Shown: positions 52,237-60,525 of the stretch, piece by piece
How positions within the stretch are numbered: position 1 is the stretch's first letter
Layout: each line of letters begins with the position of its first letter
DNA from: HGM04593 sp045636545
GTDB lineage: Bacteria; Bacteroidota; Bacteroidia; Bacteroidales; Bacteroidaceae
NCBI GenBank assembly: GCA_045636545.1
Contig: JAZTXR010000095.1
Span: forward strand, 21,351-85,350
Direction of reading: 5' to 3'
DNA: 64,000 nt
The notes under the pieces: generated by a model
Seen by the model: only the letters and a program-made list of their open reading frames with translations
Told to the model about the DNA's origin: nothing
Database searches by the model: none
Made by a program: the position numbers and the translations under genes

Positions 52237-52794
52237 ATGATACTACCAATTTATCTCTACGGACAGCCTGTCCTCAAGAAAGTAGCCGAGGATATCACTG
52301 CCGGATATCCCAACCTCCAGGAGCTGATTGCAAACATGTTCGACACAATGCACCACGCGCAGGGCATAGGCCTTGCTGCGCCGCAGATTGGTCTTGCAAT
52401 CCGCGTTGTAGTTGTCGACCTCGACGTGCTTGCCGAGGACGAGCCACAGTTCAAGGACTTCCGTCGCGTGTACATCAATGCCCACATTCTCGAGACATCG
52501 GACGATACCGATACGATGGAGGAGGGCTGCCTGAGCCTCCCCGGCATACACGAGAAGGTGACCCGCCCCTCACGCATACACGTCAAGTACCTCGACGAGA
52601 ACTTCGTCGAGCACGACGAGTGGGTCGATGGCTATCTCGCGCGTGTCATGCAGCACGAGTTCGACCACCTCGAGGGTAAGGTCTTCTCGGACCGTCTCTC
52701 GCCGCTGCGCCGTCAGATGAACAAGAACAGGCTCGGCAATCTTGCCAAGGGCAAGGTGGCCTGTGACTACAAGGTAAAGCGCGTGCTCCGATGA
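52237..52794 (+). CDS. def: Peptide deformylase
   Basis: 185 residues. All three motifs are present: GIGLAAPQIG (~44-53), EEGCLSLPG (~94-102, Cys ligand) and QHEFDHLEGKVF (~137-148, HExxH). It removes the formyl group from nascent protein N termini using a metal ion. It overlaps the TPR gene by 4 nt (ATGA). Upstream are tandem and dispersed repeats. Confidence 0.98.
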   Translation: MILPIYLYGQPVLKKVAEDITAGYPNLQELIANMFDTMHHAQGIGLAAPQIGLAIRVVVVDLDVLAEDEPQFKDFRRVYINAHILETSDDTDTMEEGCLSLPGIHEKVTRPSRIHVKYLDENFVEHDEWVDGYLARVMQHEFDHLEGKVFSDRLSPLRRQMNKNRLGNLAKGKVACDYKVKRVLR

Positions 52795-54788
52795 GACTGC
52801 GCCGGGCAATCTCCGCCCTTGTGGCGCTGCTTGCTCCATTGTTCGGCTTGGCACAGCTGAACACTGCGAGAGTGATGGAAATAGGGCGCAACGCGCTCTA
52901 TTTCGAGGATTATGTACTCTCCATACAATATTTCAATAAGGTAATAGATGCCAAGCCGTTCCTCTATGAACCCTACTTCTTTCGCGGGCTCGCCAAGTTC
53001 TATCTCGATGACTTCGTTGGCGCGCAGGAGGACTTGACCCTCTCCATCGCCCGCAACCCCTACGTTGCCCGCAGCTACCAGCTGCGTGGCCTGTGCCGTG
53101 CCAATCTCGACAGCCTTGAGCTTGCCGAGCGTGACATACGCACCGGCATAAAGTACGACCCGCAGAACATAAATATGTGGCAGAACCTTGCCGGTGTGCT
53201 CATGCAGGGCGGCCGCTGGGAGCAGGCTGCCGCCGTTGTCGACTCCTTGCTGCTCTTTGCGCCACGCAACAGCGGGGCATACGTAATGCGCACCCAGGTG
53301 GCAATGAATCTCAAGGATACTGTCACAGCGCTTGCAATGGCCGGCAAGGCTGTGGAGTGCGACAGATATTCGGCCACTGTCTACGAGGCCCGCTCTATGG
53401 TACACTATGCCATGAAAGCATACGCCGAGGCCGAGGCCGACATGGACCGCTCGATGGAGCTGCTCCCCGGGCGCAGTGCAAGCTACGCCAACCGTGGCCT
53501 TGTGCGTTACTTCCGCGAGGATTTGCGCGGTGCGCTCGCCGATTTCGATATGGCGGTCTACACCGACTCCACCAGCCTCACCGCCCGCTATAACCGTGGC
53601 CTGCTTCTCATGGAGCTTGGCGACAACAACCGCGCTATAAAGGATTTTGATATGGTGCTGGGCGTAGACCCCGACAATACCCTTGCACGCTACAACCGCG
53701 CCCTTTTGCGCACCGCGGTGGGCGACTACAGAGGTGCGGTGCAGGATCTCTCGCTTGTCATCACTGCCTACCCCTCTTTCGAACAGGCCTACAGCCTGCG
53801 TGCCGATGCACGCCACAAGATTGGCGATACGGCCGGTGCAAGGAGCGATGAACAGTGGCTCTTCAACCGCCGCCAGGAGATTTATCTCAACGGCCTGGCC
53901 TCGGTGCAGCAGGAGTATTCGGCCGATGCCGACTCCACCCGCCGCCGCTCCGACGAGAACGTGCGCAACTACAACAAGATGATTCTCCCTGCCGATGCCA
54001 ATATAAAACAGTATGTCACCGAGGCGCGCGGCAAGGTGCAGAACCGCAACGTCTATGTGGAGCTTGAGCCGCTATATGTGCTCACCTATTATAAAGATGA
54101 GAGTGCCGATGCCTCGCACGGCTTCAATGCCCTTGTCGAGGAGCTGAATGCCTCGCGTGGCGGGCGTGCGCTGCTGCTAACCAACTGCGAGCGTGCCCTC
54201 TCCGGCAGCGAGGCCGAGTACCACTTCGCGCACATCGACGAGGTGTCGGCCGGCATCACCAATGCCAATGACGATGCCCCCGCACGCCGCGAACGTGCCA
54301 TAGACTACTATCTTGTACAGGATTTGCAGTCGGCAATGGCCGATGTCGACAAGGCTGTGCAGTCGGCCCCCGATGACTGGAGCCTCTACTTCATACGCGC
54401 CTTTGTGCGTTACCGCCGGCTCGAGGCCGATGCCCTCTCTGCCACCGGCAGTGCCGATGCGCAGCCTGCCAAGGGCGATGCCATGCTCTCCACGCTCGAC
54501 TATCGCCTTGTCCGTGCCGACCTCGACAGTGTCATCCAACTGCAGCCAGCCTTTGCCGAGGCCTATTTCAACCGCGCCAACGTATCTGTGAAACTCAAGG
54601 ACTACAAGGCCGCAATCGTGGACTACACAACGGCAATCTCCCTGAACGACCGTTTCTCCGCGGCCTACTACAACCGCGGCCTTGCAAAAATCTACACAGG
54701 CAACACCGAGGGTGGTGTAGCCGACCTCTCCAAAGCCGGCGAGCTGGGAATGTACCAAGCCTACAGCGTAATCAAAAGATTCAGGTAA
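52791..54788 (+). CDS. Exported tetratricopeptide-repeat protein
   Basis: 665 residues. Signal peptide ~1-21 (ending LFGLAQ). About ten TPR-like units follow, clearest at ~28-130, 200-330 and 550-660 (NALYFEDYVLSIQYFNKVID, YNRGLLLMELGDNNRAIKDF, YNRGLAKIYTGNTEGGVADL). A less regular region at ~365-470 may be a separate domain. It is the usual partner of def in Bacteroidales; the role is unknown, possibly envelope assembly. Translation is coupled to def by a 4-nt overlap. In related genomes thrS is expected next, but here 5.7 kb of other genes intervene. Confidence 0.92.
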   Translation: MRLRRAISALVALLAPLFGLAQLNTARVMEIGRNALYFEDYVLSIQYFNKVIDAKPFLYEPYFFRGLAKFYLDDFVGAQEDLTLSIARNPYVARSYQLRGLCRANLDSLELAERDIRTGIKYDPQNINMWQNLAGVLMQGGRWEQAAAVVDSLLLFAPRNSGAYVMRTQVAMNLKDTVTALAMAGKAVECDRYSATVYEARSMVHYAMKAYAEAEADMDRSMELLPGRSASYANRGLVRYFREDLRGALADFDMAVYTDSTSLTARYNRGLLLMELGDNNRAIKDFDMVLGVDPDNTLARYNRALLRTAVGDYRGAVQDLSLVITAYPSFEQAYSLRADARHKIGDTAGARSDEQWLFNRRQEIYLNGLASVQQEYSADADSTRRRSDENVRNYNKMILPADANIKQYVTEARGKVQNRNVYVELEPLYVLTYYKDESADASHGFNALVEELNASRGGRALLLTNCERALSGSEAEYHFAHIDEVSAGITNANDDAPARRERAIDYYLVQDLQSAMADVDKAVQSAPDDWSLYFIRAFVRYRRLEADALSATGSADAQPAKGDAMLSTLDYRLVRADLDSVIQLQPAFAEAYFNRANVSVKLKDYKAAIVDYTTAISLNDRFSAAYYNRGLAKIYTGNTEGGVADLSKAGELGMYQAYSVIKRFR

Positions 54789-54900
54789 AAACTGTTTGAC
54801 TCTCCCGCTTTTTAAAGAGGGAGTACCCGAAGGGGGAGGGAGATTGATAAAAGCAGCCGGGGATGGAGGCCTTTCACGCCTTTCGCGTGTTGCTTGTCTC

Positions 54901-55010
54901 CACTTACCGCCCTGTTTTGTATCCCTTTTATTGGGCGGTAACTCGTTTTTTTTATCACTTACCGCCCTGTTTTGTATCTCTTTTGTTGGGCGGTAACTCG
55001 TTTTTTTATA
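54901..55010. repeat. Two 55-bp tandem palindromic units
   Basis: Units at 54901-54955 and 54956-55010, nearly identical. Each carries TTACCGCCC and GGGCGGTAA arms with a ~20-nt loop followed by ACTCG and T7-T8, so each can act as a terminator. They separate the TPR gene from the ATPase gene. Confidence 0.8.
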
Positions 55011-55016
55011 TATTTG
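54986..55016 (+). promoter_or_regulatory. Promoter of the DUF234 ATPase gene
   Basis: TTG (54986-54988), 20-bp spacer, TATATTTG (55009-55016). The -33 box falls inside the second tandem hairpin. Confidence 0.65.
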
Positions 55017-55073
55017 CAAGTGAATAGTAATACTGATGTGCTATAGTATAATGTTCTAGAATAAATTTGAGTT

Positions 55074-56510
55074 ATGGCTGTGTCATTGATTGGAAGAGAG
55101 AAAGAATGTGCAATACTGGATTGCTGTTATAAATCGGAAAGGGCTGAGCTTATTGCTGTGTACGGTAGGCGCCGCGTGGGAAAAACATTCCTTGTAAAGA
55201 ATTTTTTCAAGGATGGTTTCGATTTTTATTTGACTGGTATTTATGAAGGAACAAAAGAAGAGCAGTTGCGCATTTTTAATAAGCAACTATGTTACTATGC
55301 CGGGTATCCCTATCCGCTTGTTTCCGATTGGTTCGAGGCATTTGAACAACTGAAGCATTATCTTCACAATCTTAAAAAAGAGAAAGTAGTGGTTTTTATT
55401 GACGAACTGCCTTGGCTTGACACGCCACGCTCACGTTTTATCAAAGCCTTTGAACTATTCTGGAATTCCTGGGCTGCCGACCAGACTTACTTGAAATTTG
55501 TAGTTTGTGGCTCGGCAACAACGTGGATGATGTCGCATTTGTTGGGTGATAAAGGAGGACTTCATAACAGGGTGACACGCAGAATTAAACTCTCGCCTTT
55601 TAATTTATATGAGGTAGAACTGTTCCTGCAGTCTCAAGGACAGGTCTGGAACAGACACCAGATAGTCGAAGCGTATATGATATTTGGCGGAACGCCATAT
55701 TACCTGCAAATGTTACAACGTGGAATGAGTCTTTCCCAAAATGTCGACCGTCTGTTTTTTGAGGAAAATGCCGAATTGAAGGATGAATATAATTTCTTGT
55801 TTCGTTCGCTTTTTAATGATTCTGCTATCTATCGTCAAACAGTAGAAGTTTTGAGCAAGAAAGCACGGGGGCTTACACGGCAAGAGATAATAAAGGCGTT
55901 GAAAGTTGCTGAAAGTGGCAAAATATCCGCAGTGCTCGACGATTTGTGTAATTGTGATTTCATAAGGCGTTATTCAGCCTTTGGCAAGAAGGAACGTGGT
56001 GTGGTGTATCAGCTGACCGACCTCTTTACTCTGTTCTATTTGCGTTTTGTGAAGAATAGTGCAGGGCGCGATGAACATTTATGGACAAACTTGATTGATT
56101 CTCCAGAGCGCAGAACGTGGAGTGGGTACTCTTTCGAACAGGTGTGTCTGCATCATATTCCCCAGGTGAAAAATAAATTAGGGATATCCGGAATTCAAAG
56201 CGATGTCTGTGCCTGGAGTGTTTCGGCTAATGAAGAACACTCTGGTGCTCAAATAGATTTGTTGATTGACCGTCGCGACCAAATAATAAATCTATGCGAA
56301 ATAAAATATTCCTTGAACAAATTCGAGATTACCAAAAAGTATAACGACGAAATCCAAAATCGAAAAGAGTTGTTCCGTGAACTTTCTAAAACACGGAAAG
56401 CGCTGCATGTCACTTTGTTGACAACTTACGGAATTAAACAGAATCCCTATTCCGGTATGGTGCAGAGCGAGGTGACGATGGACGACCTTTTTCGCTTTTA
56501 CCCCCTTTGA
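55074..56510 (+). CDS. Archaeal-type AAA ATPase with DUF234 nuclease-like end
   Basis: 478 residues. FIGRE-like start SLIGREKECAIL, Walker A YGRRRVGKTFLV (~30-41), Walker B VVVFIDELPWLD (~102-113), sensor VVCGSATTWMM (~143-153). The middle is a winged-helix region (~265-330). The C-terminal DUF234 (~345-478) has AQIDLLIDRRDQIINLCEIK (~400-419), the D...ExK pattern of PD-(D/E)XK nucleases. These proteins are patchily distributed and often near mobile DNA; the role is unknown. Lower GC than its neighbours. Single gene with its own promoter; no terminator hairpin was seen. Confidence 0.88.
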   Translation: MAVSLIGREKECAILDCCYKSERAELIAVYGRRRVGKTFLVKNFFKDGFDFYLTGIYEGTKEEQLRIFNKQLCYYAGYPYPLVSDWFEAFEQLKHYLHNLKKEKVVVFIDELPWLDTPRSRFIKAFELFWNSWAADQTYLKFVVCGSATTWMMSHLLGDKGGLHNRVTRRIKLSPFNLYEVELFLQSQGQVWNRHQIVEAYMIFGGTPYYLQMLQRGMSLSQNVDRLFFEENAELKDEYNFLFRSLFNDSAIYRQTVEVLSKKARGLTRQEIIKALKVAESGKISAVLDDLCNCDFIRRYSAFGKKERGVVYQLTDLFTLFYLRFVKNSAGRDEHLWTNLIDSPERRTWSGYSFEQVCLHHIPQVKNKLGISGIQSDVCAWSVSANEEHSGAQIDLLIDRRDQIINLCEIKYSLNKFEITKKYNDEIQNRKELFRELSKTRKALHVTLLTTYGIKQNPYSGMVQSEVTMDDLFRFYPL

Positions 56511-56596
56511 TGTCAAATAAATACCCTCAGGACCGTTTAACCCCCCTTGTGAACAAAATTAACGCGGCGTTGTTTAATTTTTATGAAAAAAAAGTG

Positions 56597-56625
56597 TTGT
56601 GAATGAAATATTTGTACTATCTTTG
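56597..56625 (+). promoter_or_regulatory. Promoter of the 905-residue modular protein
   Basis: TTG (56597-56599), 18-bp spacer, TATCTTTG (56618-56625). Leader of about 97 nt without the structured RNA found at 21367 and 28068. Confidence 0.7.
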
Positions 56626-56729
56626 CACCGCTTTAGCAAAGTGTGCACGGAAAGGCCATCCGGCACTTGCGGAAAACGAGAAATTTTTGACCAAAAAATA
56701 CTAATTTTTTATTAACAAAATTTTAACAA

Positions 56730-59447
56730 ATGAAAAGATTTACTTCTTTGATGCTGACATTGGTTTTGGCAGTGGCAGCTTGGGCCGGTCCAACAGACCT
56801 CCCACAGATTACAACGGATTTGAATAATCCGATTTATTACACAATCTCTAACACCCGTTCTGAAGGTAAGGTGATTTATTACACTGCTGAAGGTGTTAGG
56901 GATGAGAACCCACAGGTTCTTACCGATGCTCACAAGTTCTTCTTTACAGGTTCTTCTTTGGAGGATTTGAAAATCCACAATGCCGAGGCAGAGAAGAGCG
57001 GATTGCTCTTTAACGGCTCAGGTGCTTGGACAGCTGAGGGTACTTCTTGTAAGATTTCTGTTACTCCTTATGGTGATGGAACAACCGGTCTTGCAATTGA
57101 ATATAAAGGTACATCTTTGAATGAGCATAATCAGGGTCGTAACACTTACTGCGAGTGGAGCGCTAACGACGAGGGTTCTATCTATGTAATGGATTTGGTT
57201 GCTGCTTGGCCCGAGGCAGGAAAGCTTTATGTGATTGAGGCTCCTCTTTTCGAGGCTTCAACAGGCGTTGCAAAGGGTCTCTATGCAAATGAGGATGGCT
57301 CACTCGGTTGGAAGGCTACTGAGCTTGACAACAAGAACTTTGTTTGGACAGTGGAGTACAACGCAGAGAACGGCTATACTATTAAGAACTACGGTACAGA
57401 GAAGTATTTGAGCTTTGTTCCAGCGAATGACCGTTTTGTTGTAACAGAAACAGTTGAGTATTATGCTTCATTGAAATTCTTGTCACAGGGTCAGTTTAAC
57501 ATCGTAGCAAACGGTGGTACAATGCACGCGGGACAGCACGGTGGTGGTGCTGGTGCTAGCGGTAATGTTGTTAGCTGGGGTGGCCAGATTGGTTCTGCTT
57601 CTGCTTGGGCTTTCGTTGAGTGCCAGGATCCTGATGCAGTTAAGCCAGTTACAATCACTTACAACTTCACATACAAAGGCGAGGCTACAGAGTACACACA
57701 GACTGTTGAGACTATTGTAGGCGAGGAGTATCCTGCTATCACAGTTGCATTCCCATTCGGTATCACAGCTACAAAGCCTGCAGGTACAATTGCTGCTGAT
57801 GCAGAGACAACTGTTACAATCTCTCTCGAGGAGAACCTTCCTTTCGCATACTATTCAAGCTACGATGCAATCGAGAACTGGTACTATGTAAAGCTCAAGG
57901 GTGCTAACTACCTGTATCACGTAGATAATCAGGGCTACATCGCTTTGGATCAGGCGACAGTTCCTGCTGCCGGCAAGGCTGCTTACTCATGGGCTTTCGT
58001 TGGTGACCCATTCAATGGTTTCCAGCTTGTAAACATGGCTGCAGGTGAGGGTTACGTTCTCTCTTCTACTACATCTATAACTGACGATGCAAACACTCAC
58101 CCAGTAATGACTTCTACTCCCGTTGCTAATGGCAACAACGAGCTTTGGGTACTCACAGCAAGTACATACCAGGAAAACGGTTTCTATATGGCTCAGAAGG
58201 GTTTCGCAAGCAACCGTATGAATAACCGTAATAACAAGTTGGCTTATTGGACAGGTGGTGCAGACAACGGTTCTACATTCACTGTTGAGTTGCGTCCATC
58301 ATCAGTAGCTGAACTTACTGCACTTGTTGCACAGGCTAAGGCTCTCTTGGCTCAGATTACTATAGGTGAGGCTGTTGGCCAGTACTCTACTTCATACGAG
58401 GGCTATGAGGCTGCTTATGCTGAGATTGCTGCTTACGTTGAAGGTGGTGAGATGGAGGAGACTGTTGCTGAGGAGTATGTTATTACACTTTCTGCAATTA
58501 TCAACTCATTCTCATTGAATGCTCCTGTTGCAGGCAAGTACTACACATTCAGCAACGGTGGTTACTACATCACAAGCAACGTTGCTAATGACCGTATCGC
58601 TTGTAGCGAGACAAAGGATGCAACCGCTATCTACTACTTCGATGGCTCACACCTCTTGGCTTACACAACAGGTCTCTACTTCGGTTTGAATGCAAATGAT
58701 TGGACATTCGAGGCTGTAGGTTCTGATGATATCTCTGCAATCGAGTTCGTAGCTGCTGCTAACGGTGCTGCCGGTAAGTTCAACATCAAGTCTGGTGGTC
58801 GTTGGTTGCACAGAACTGATGCTTACATCAACCGTTGCTCAAACAATACTTGTGGCGAGCTTCACAACTGGACAATCGAGGAGGTAACTTCACTCCCTGT
58901 ATCAATCACAGCAGCAGGCTATGCTACATTCTTTGCTCCTGTAGCTGTAGCTGTTGAGGGTGTAACAGCTCACACTGTAACAGTTGACGGTGAGTATGCA
59001 CAGTTGAGCGAGGCTCTCACAGATATCCCTGCTAACACTGGTGTTGTTCTCAAGGGTGCTGAGGGTACTTACAACTTCGCAATCACATCAGCCGCTGAAT
59101 TCGAGGGTGAGAACCTTATGGCTGGTACAATCGCTAAGTCTGTAGTAGCAAAGAATAACGCAGAGTGCTATGTTCTTGCAAACGGTGATAACGGTGTTGG
59201 TTTGTACGTTGCCAAGAACGGTGAGAACACAGCAGAGTTCCTCAATGCCGGTCACAAGGCATACCTCGCAGTTGAGGGTGCAAGCGGTATCAAGTCTTAC
59301 AGCTTCCGTTTCGAGGGTGCTACAACTGGTATCGAGAACGTTGAGGTAGAGAACGCAGCAGTAATCTACGACCTCACAGGCCGTCAGGTTAACGCAGTTG
59401 AGCGTGGTATCTACATCATCAACGGCAAAAAGGTATTGGTTAAGTAA
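56730..59447 (+). CDS. Secreted modular protein without a recognised catalytic domain
   Basis: 905 residues. Signal peptide ~1-19. Several beta-trefoil-like modules (~30-165, 170-300, 375-525, 595-720) with repeated YxxxxxGxYLxxxx features, a MucBP-like stretch (~305-372, YNFTYKGEATEYTQTV), and a helical linker (~530-590). The C-terminal module (~725-870, AGYATFFAPVAVAVEGVTAH) is shared with the proteins at 7381, 21659 and 28376. The sorting tail ends GKKVLVK. About 68 bp at its 3' end are identical to the end of the 28376 gene. It is followed by a TTCG-capped hairpin and peptide copy B. Probably a secreted glycan-binding protein. Confidence 0.7.
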   Translation: MKRFTSLMLTLVLAVAAWAGPTDLPQITTDLNNPIYYTISNTRSEGKVIYYTAEGVRDENPQVLTDAHKFFFTGSSLEDLKIHNAEAEKSGLLFNGSGAWTAEGTSCKISVTPYGDGTTGLAIEYKGTSLNEHNQGRNTYCEWSANDEGSIYVMDLVAAWPEAGKLYVIEAPLFEASTGVAKGLYANEDGSLGWKATELDNKNFVWTVEYNAENGYTIKNYGTEKYLSFVPANDRFVVTETVEYYASLKFLSQGQFNIVANGGTMHAGQHGGGAGASGNVVSWGGQIGSASAWAFVECQDPDAVKPVTITYNFTYKGEATEYTQTVETIVGEEYPAITVAFPFGITATKPAGTIAADAETTVTISLEENLPFAYYSSYDAIENWYYVKLKGANYLYHVDNQGYIALDQATVPAAGKAAYSWAFVGDPFNGFQLVNMAAGEGYVLSSTTSITDDANTHPVMTSTPVANGNNELWVLTASTYQENGFYMAQKGFASNRMNNRNNKLAYWTGGADNGSTFTVELRPSSVAELTALVAQAKALLAQITIGEAVGQYSTSYEGYEAAYAEIAAYVEGGEMEETVAEEYVITLSAIINSFSLNAPVAGKYYTFSNGGYYITSNVANDRIACSETKDATAIYYFDGSHLLAYTTGLYFGLNANDWTFEAVGSDDISAIEFVAAANGAAGKFNIKSGGRWLHRTDAYINRCSNNTCGELHNWTIEEVTSLPVSITAAGYATFFAPVAVAVEGVTAHTVTVDGEYAQLSEALTDIPANTGVVLKGAEGTYNFAITSAAEFEGENLMAGTIAKSVVAKNNAECYVLANGDNGVGLYVAKNGENTAEFLNAGHKAYLAVEGASGIKSYSFRFEGATTGIENVEVENAAVIYDLTGRQVNAVERGIYIINGKKVLVK

Positions 59448-59464
59448 TTGACCGCAAAATAATA

Positions 59465-59488
59465 CATGGGCGGGTTCGCCCGCCCATG
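59465..59488 (+). terminator. Hairpin between modular protein gene and peptide copy B
   Basis: A perfect 10-bp GC-rich stem with a TTCG loop (59465-59474 with 59479-59488). No T-run, so it may stabilise or partly terminate the upstream message. It is the positional equivalent of 29915-29945. Confidence 0.6.
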
Positions 59489-59521
59489 CAAAATAAATAA
59501 TAAGATAAAAATACAAGATAT

Positions 59522-59683
59522 ATGAAAAAGAATTATGTATCACCTCTTGCAGTAGAGGTTAGCGTTGTAGCAGAGTCAATGCTCGCTGCATCACTTGCAA
59601 TCAACAACACAACAGTTGATACTTCAGTTGAAGGTACTCAGCTTGGTGGCCAGAGCCGCGGCGAGTGGGGTAACTTGTGGTAA
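59522..59683 (+). CDS. 53-residue peptide, copy B (RiPP-precursor-like, function unknown)
   Basis: The N-terminal MKKNYVSPLAVEVSVVAESM is identical to copy A. The end QLGGQSRGEWGNLW differs by one residue, and one Asn is lost in the middle. The first 88 nt are identical between copies, so the duplication is recent or under strong constraint. The gene again follows a non-catalytic modular secreted protein and a hairpin, and is followed by a strong terminator at 59711. No dedicated processing gene is adjacent. Confidence 0.82.
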   Translation: MKKNYVSPLAVEVSVVAESMLAASLAINNTTVDTSVEGTQLGGQSRGEWGNLW

Positions 59684-59710
59684 TCACAAATTTACCTGTC
59701 GGTAATAAAA

Positions 59711-59748
59711 ACAAAAAGAGTAGAACGCAAGCGTTCCACTCTTTTTGT
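59711..59748. terminator. Bidirectional terminator, peptide B / toxin
   Basis: An 18-bp stem with one mismatch (59711-59728 with 59731-59748), 2-nt loop, A5 and T5 arms, between convergent transcripts. Confidence 0.85.
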
Positions 59749-59802
59749 TATATACGCGAACTTGCCGGCCTTTTTAGTCATTGTGCGCGCCGCGTTGCTT
59801 GC

Positions 59803-60075
59803 CTATTTGAATAGTTCTGAATGGCTTCCTAAACGGACTAACTTTATGATGTTTTCTTCGGGGTCAAGCCATATCAGGAGCAGGTCGCTTTCGACATGAC
59901 ACTCCATGAATCCTGTATAGTCACCAATTAGCTTGTGGGGCTTGAATCTCTCCGGCAGTGTGCCATCTTGCTCCAATAATTGAAGGACTTCCTTTAGATG
60001 TGCAATCTTTGTCGGGCTGTTTTGTATTCGTTTCAAGTCTTTCTTGAACTGGCTTGTTATCTTGAGTGTGTACAT
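59803..60075 (-). CDS. YafQ/RelE-type mRNA interferase toxin
   Basis: 90 residues. MYTLKITSQFKKDLKRIQNS, LPERFKPHKLIGDYTGFMEC, HVESDLLLIWLDPEENIIKL and LVRLGSHSELF fit the YafQ branch: the basic helix, the conserved HKL...C-H pair and the C-terminal GSHSELF with its catalytic-type His. It would cut mRNA on the ribosome when free of antitoxin. It starts one base after the antitoxin stop, typical of a coupled toxin-antitoxin operon. Confidence 0.92.
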   Translation of the reverse strand: MYTLKITSQFKKDLKRIQNSPTKIAHLKEVLQLLEQDGTLPERFKPHKLIGDYTGFMECHVESDLLLIWLDPEENIIKLVRLGSHSELFK

Positions 60076-60076
60076 C

Positions 60077-60322
60077 CTATAAAGAGTTTATCAAGGCTTC
60101 AACGTTGTCGGCTTTCAGTGTCTCCAGTTCGCGATTTTCCCTTGCCTCCCTCATTGCTTTTATGGTGAGTTTGTTGGGGTTGTTGTATACAACGTCCATA
60201 AGCACGCTTTCTACATAGTTGTTTAGACTACGGTTCTCGCGTGTGGCTGCTTCCTTTAATTTTGTGAGCAAATCTGTGCTCAAACGGAATGCGGTCTGTT
60301 TTCTGTCGATTGCTATGTCCAT
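60077..60322 (-). CDS. RelB/DinJ-type antitoxin
   Basis: 81 residues. The N-terminal ribbon-helix-helix is KQTAFRLSTDLLTKLKEAAT with ENRSLNNYVESVLM; the C-terminal half (RENRELETLKADNVEALINS) is charged and would wrap the toxin. It should neutralise the YafQ-like toxin and repress the operon. A 9-bp perfect inverted repeat upstream (60332-60374) is a good operator candidate. Confidence 0.88.
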   Translation of the reverse strand: MDIAIDRKQTAFRLSTDLLTKLKEAATRENRSLNNYVESVLMDVVYNNPNKLTIKAMREARENRELETLKADNVEALINSL

Positions 60323-60331
60323 AATCCTGTG

Positions 60332-60380
60332 TTGTTATATTAATGTATGCAAATGTATAACACTTATATAACAAAAACAA
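60332..60380 (-). promoter_or_regulatory. Toxin-antitoxin promoter and candidate operator
   Basis: Inverted repeat TTGTTATAT (60332-60340) and ATATAACAA (60366-60374) flanks a minus-strand TACATTTG box (60350-60357); a TTG for the -33 box lies at 60378-60380, 20 bp away. Binding of the RHH antitoxin there would block the promoter. Confidence 0.65.
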
Positions 60381-60424
60381 GGGTAAGTGGAAAAAGTTTT
60401 GCCATTCTTCCCACTTTTCTGCTA

Positions 60425-60455
60425 TTGCATATTTTCAAATGAATAATTATCTTTG
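60425..60455 (+). promoter_or_regulatory. thrS promoter
   Basis: TTG (60425-60427), 20-bp spacer, TATCTTTG (60448-60455). Leader of ~64 nt; no T-box or other riboswitch seen. Confidence 0.72.
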
Positions 60456-60525
60456 CAGAATAGAGTATTATGGGCTTGGTGCCTGTGGTATGTAATTGTG
60501 AGAACAAATAAAAAAGATAAAGTAT

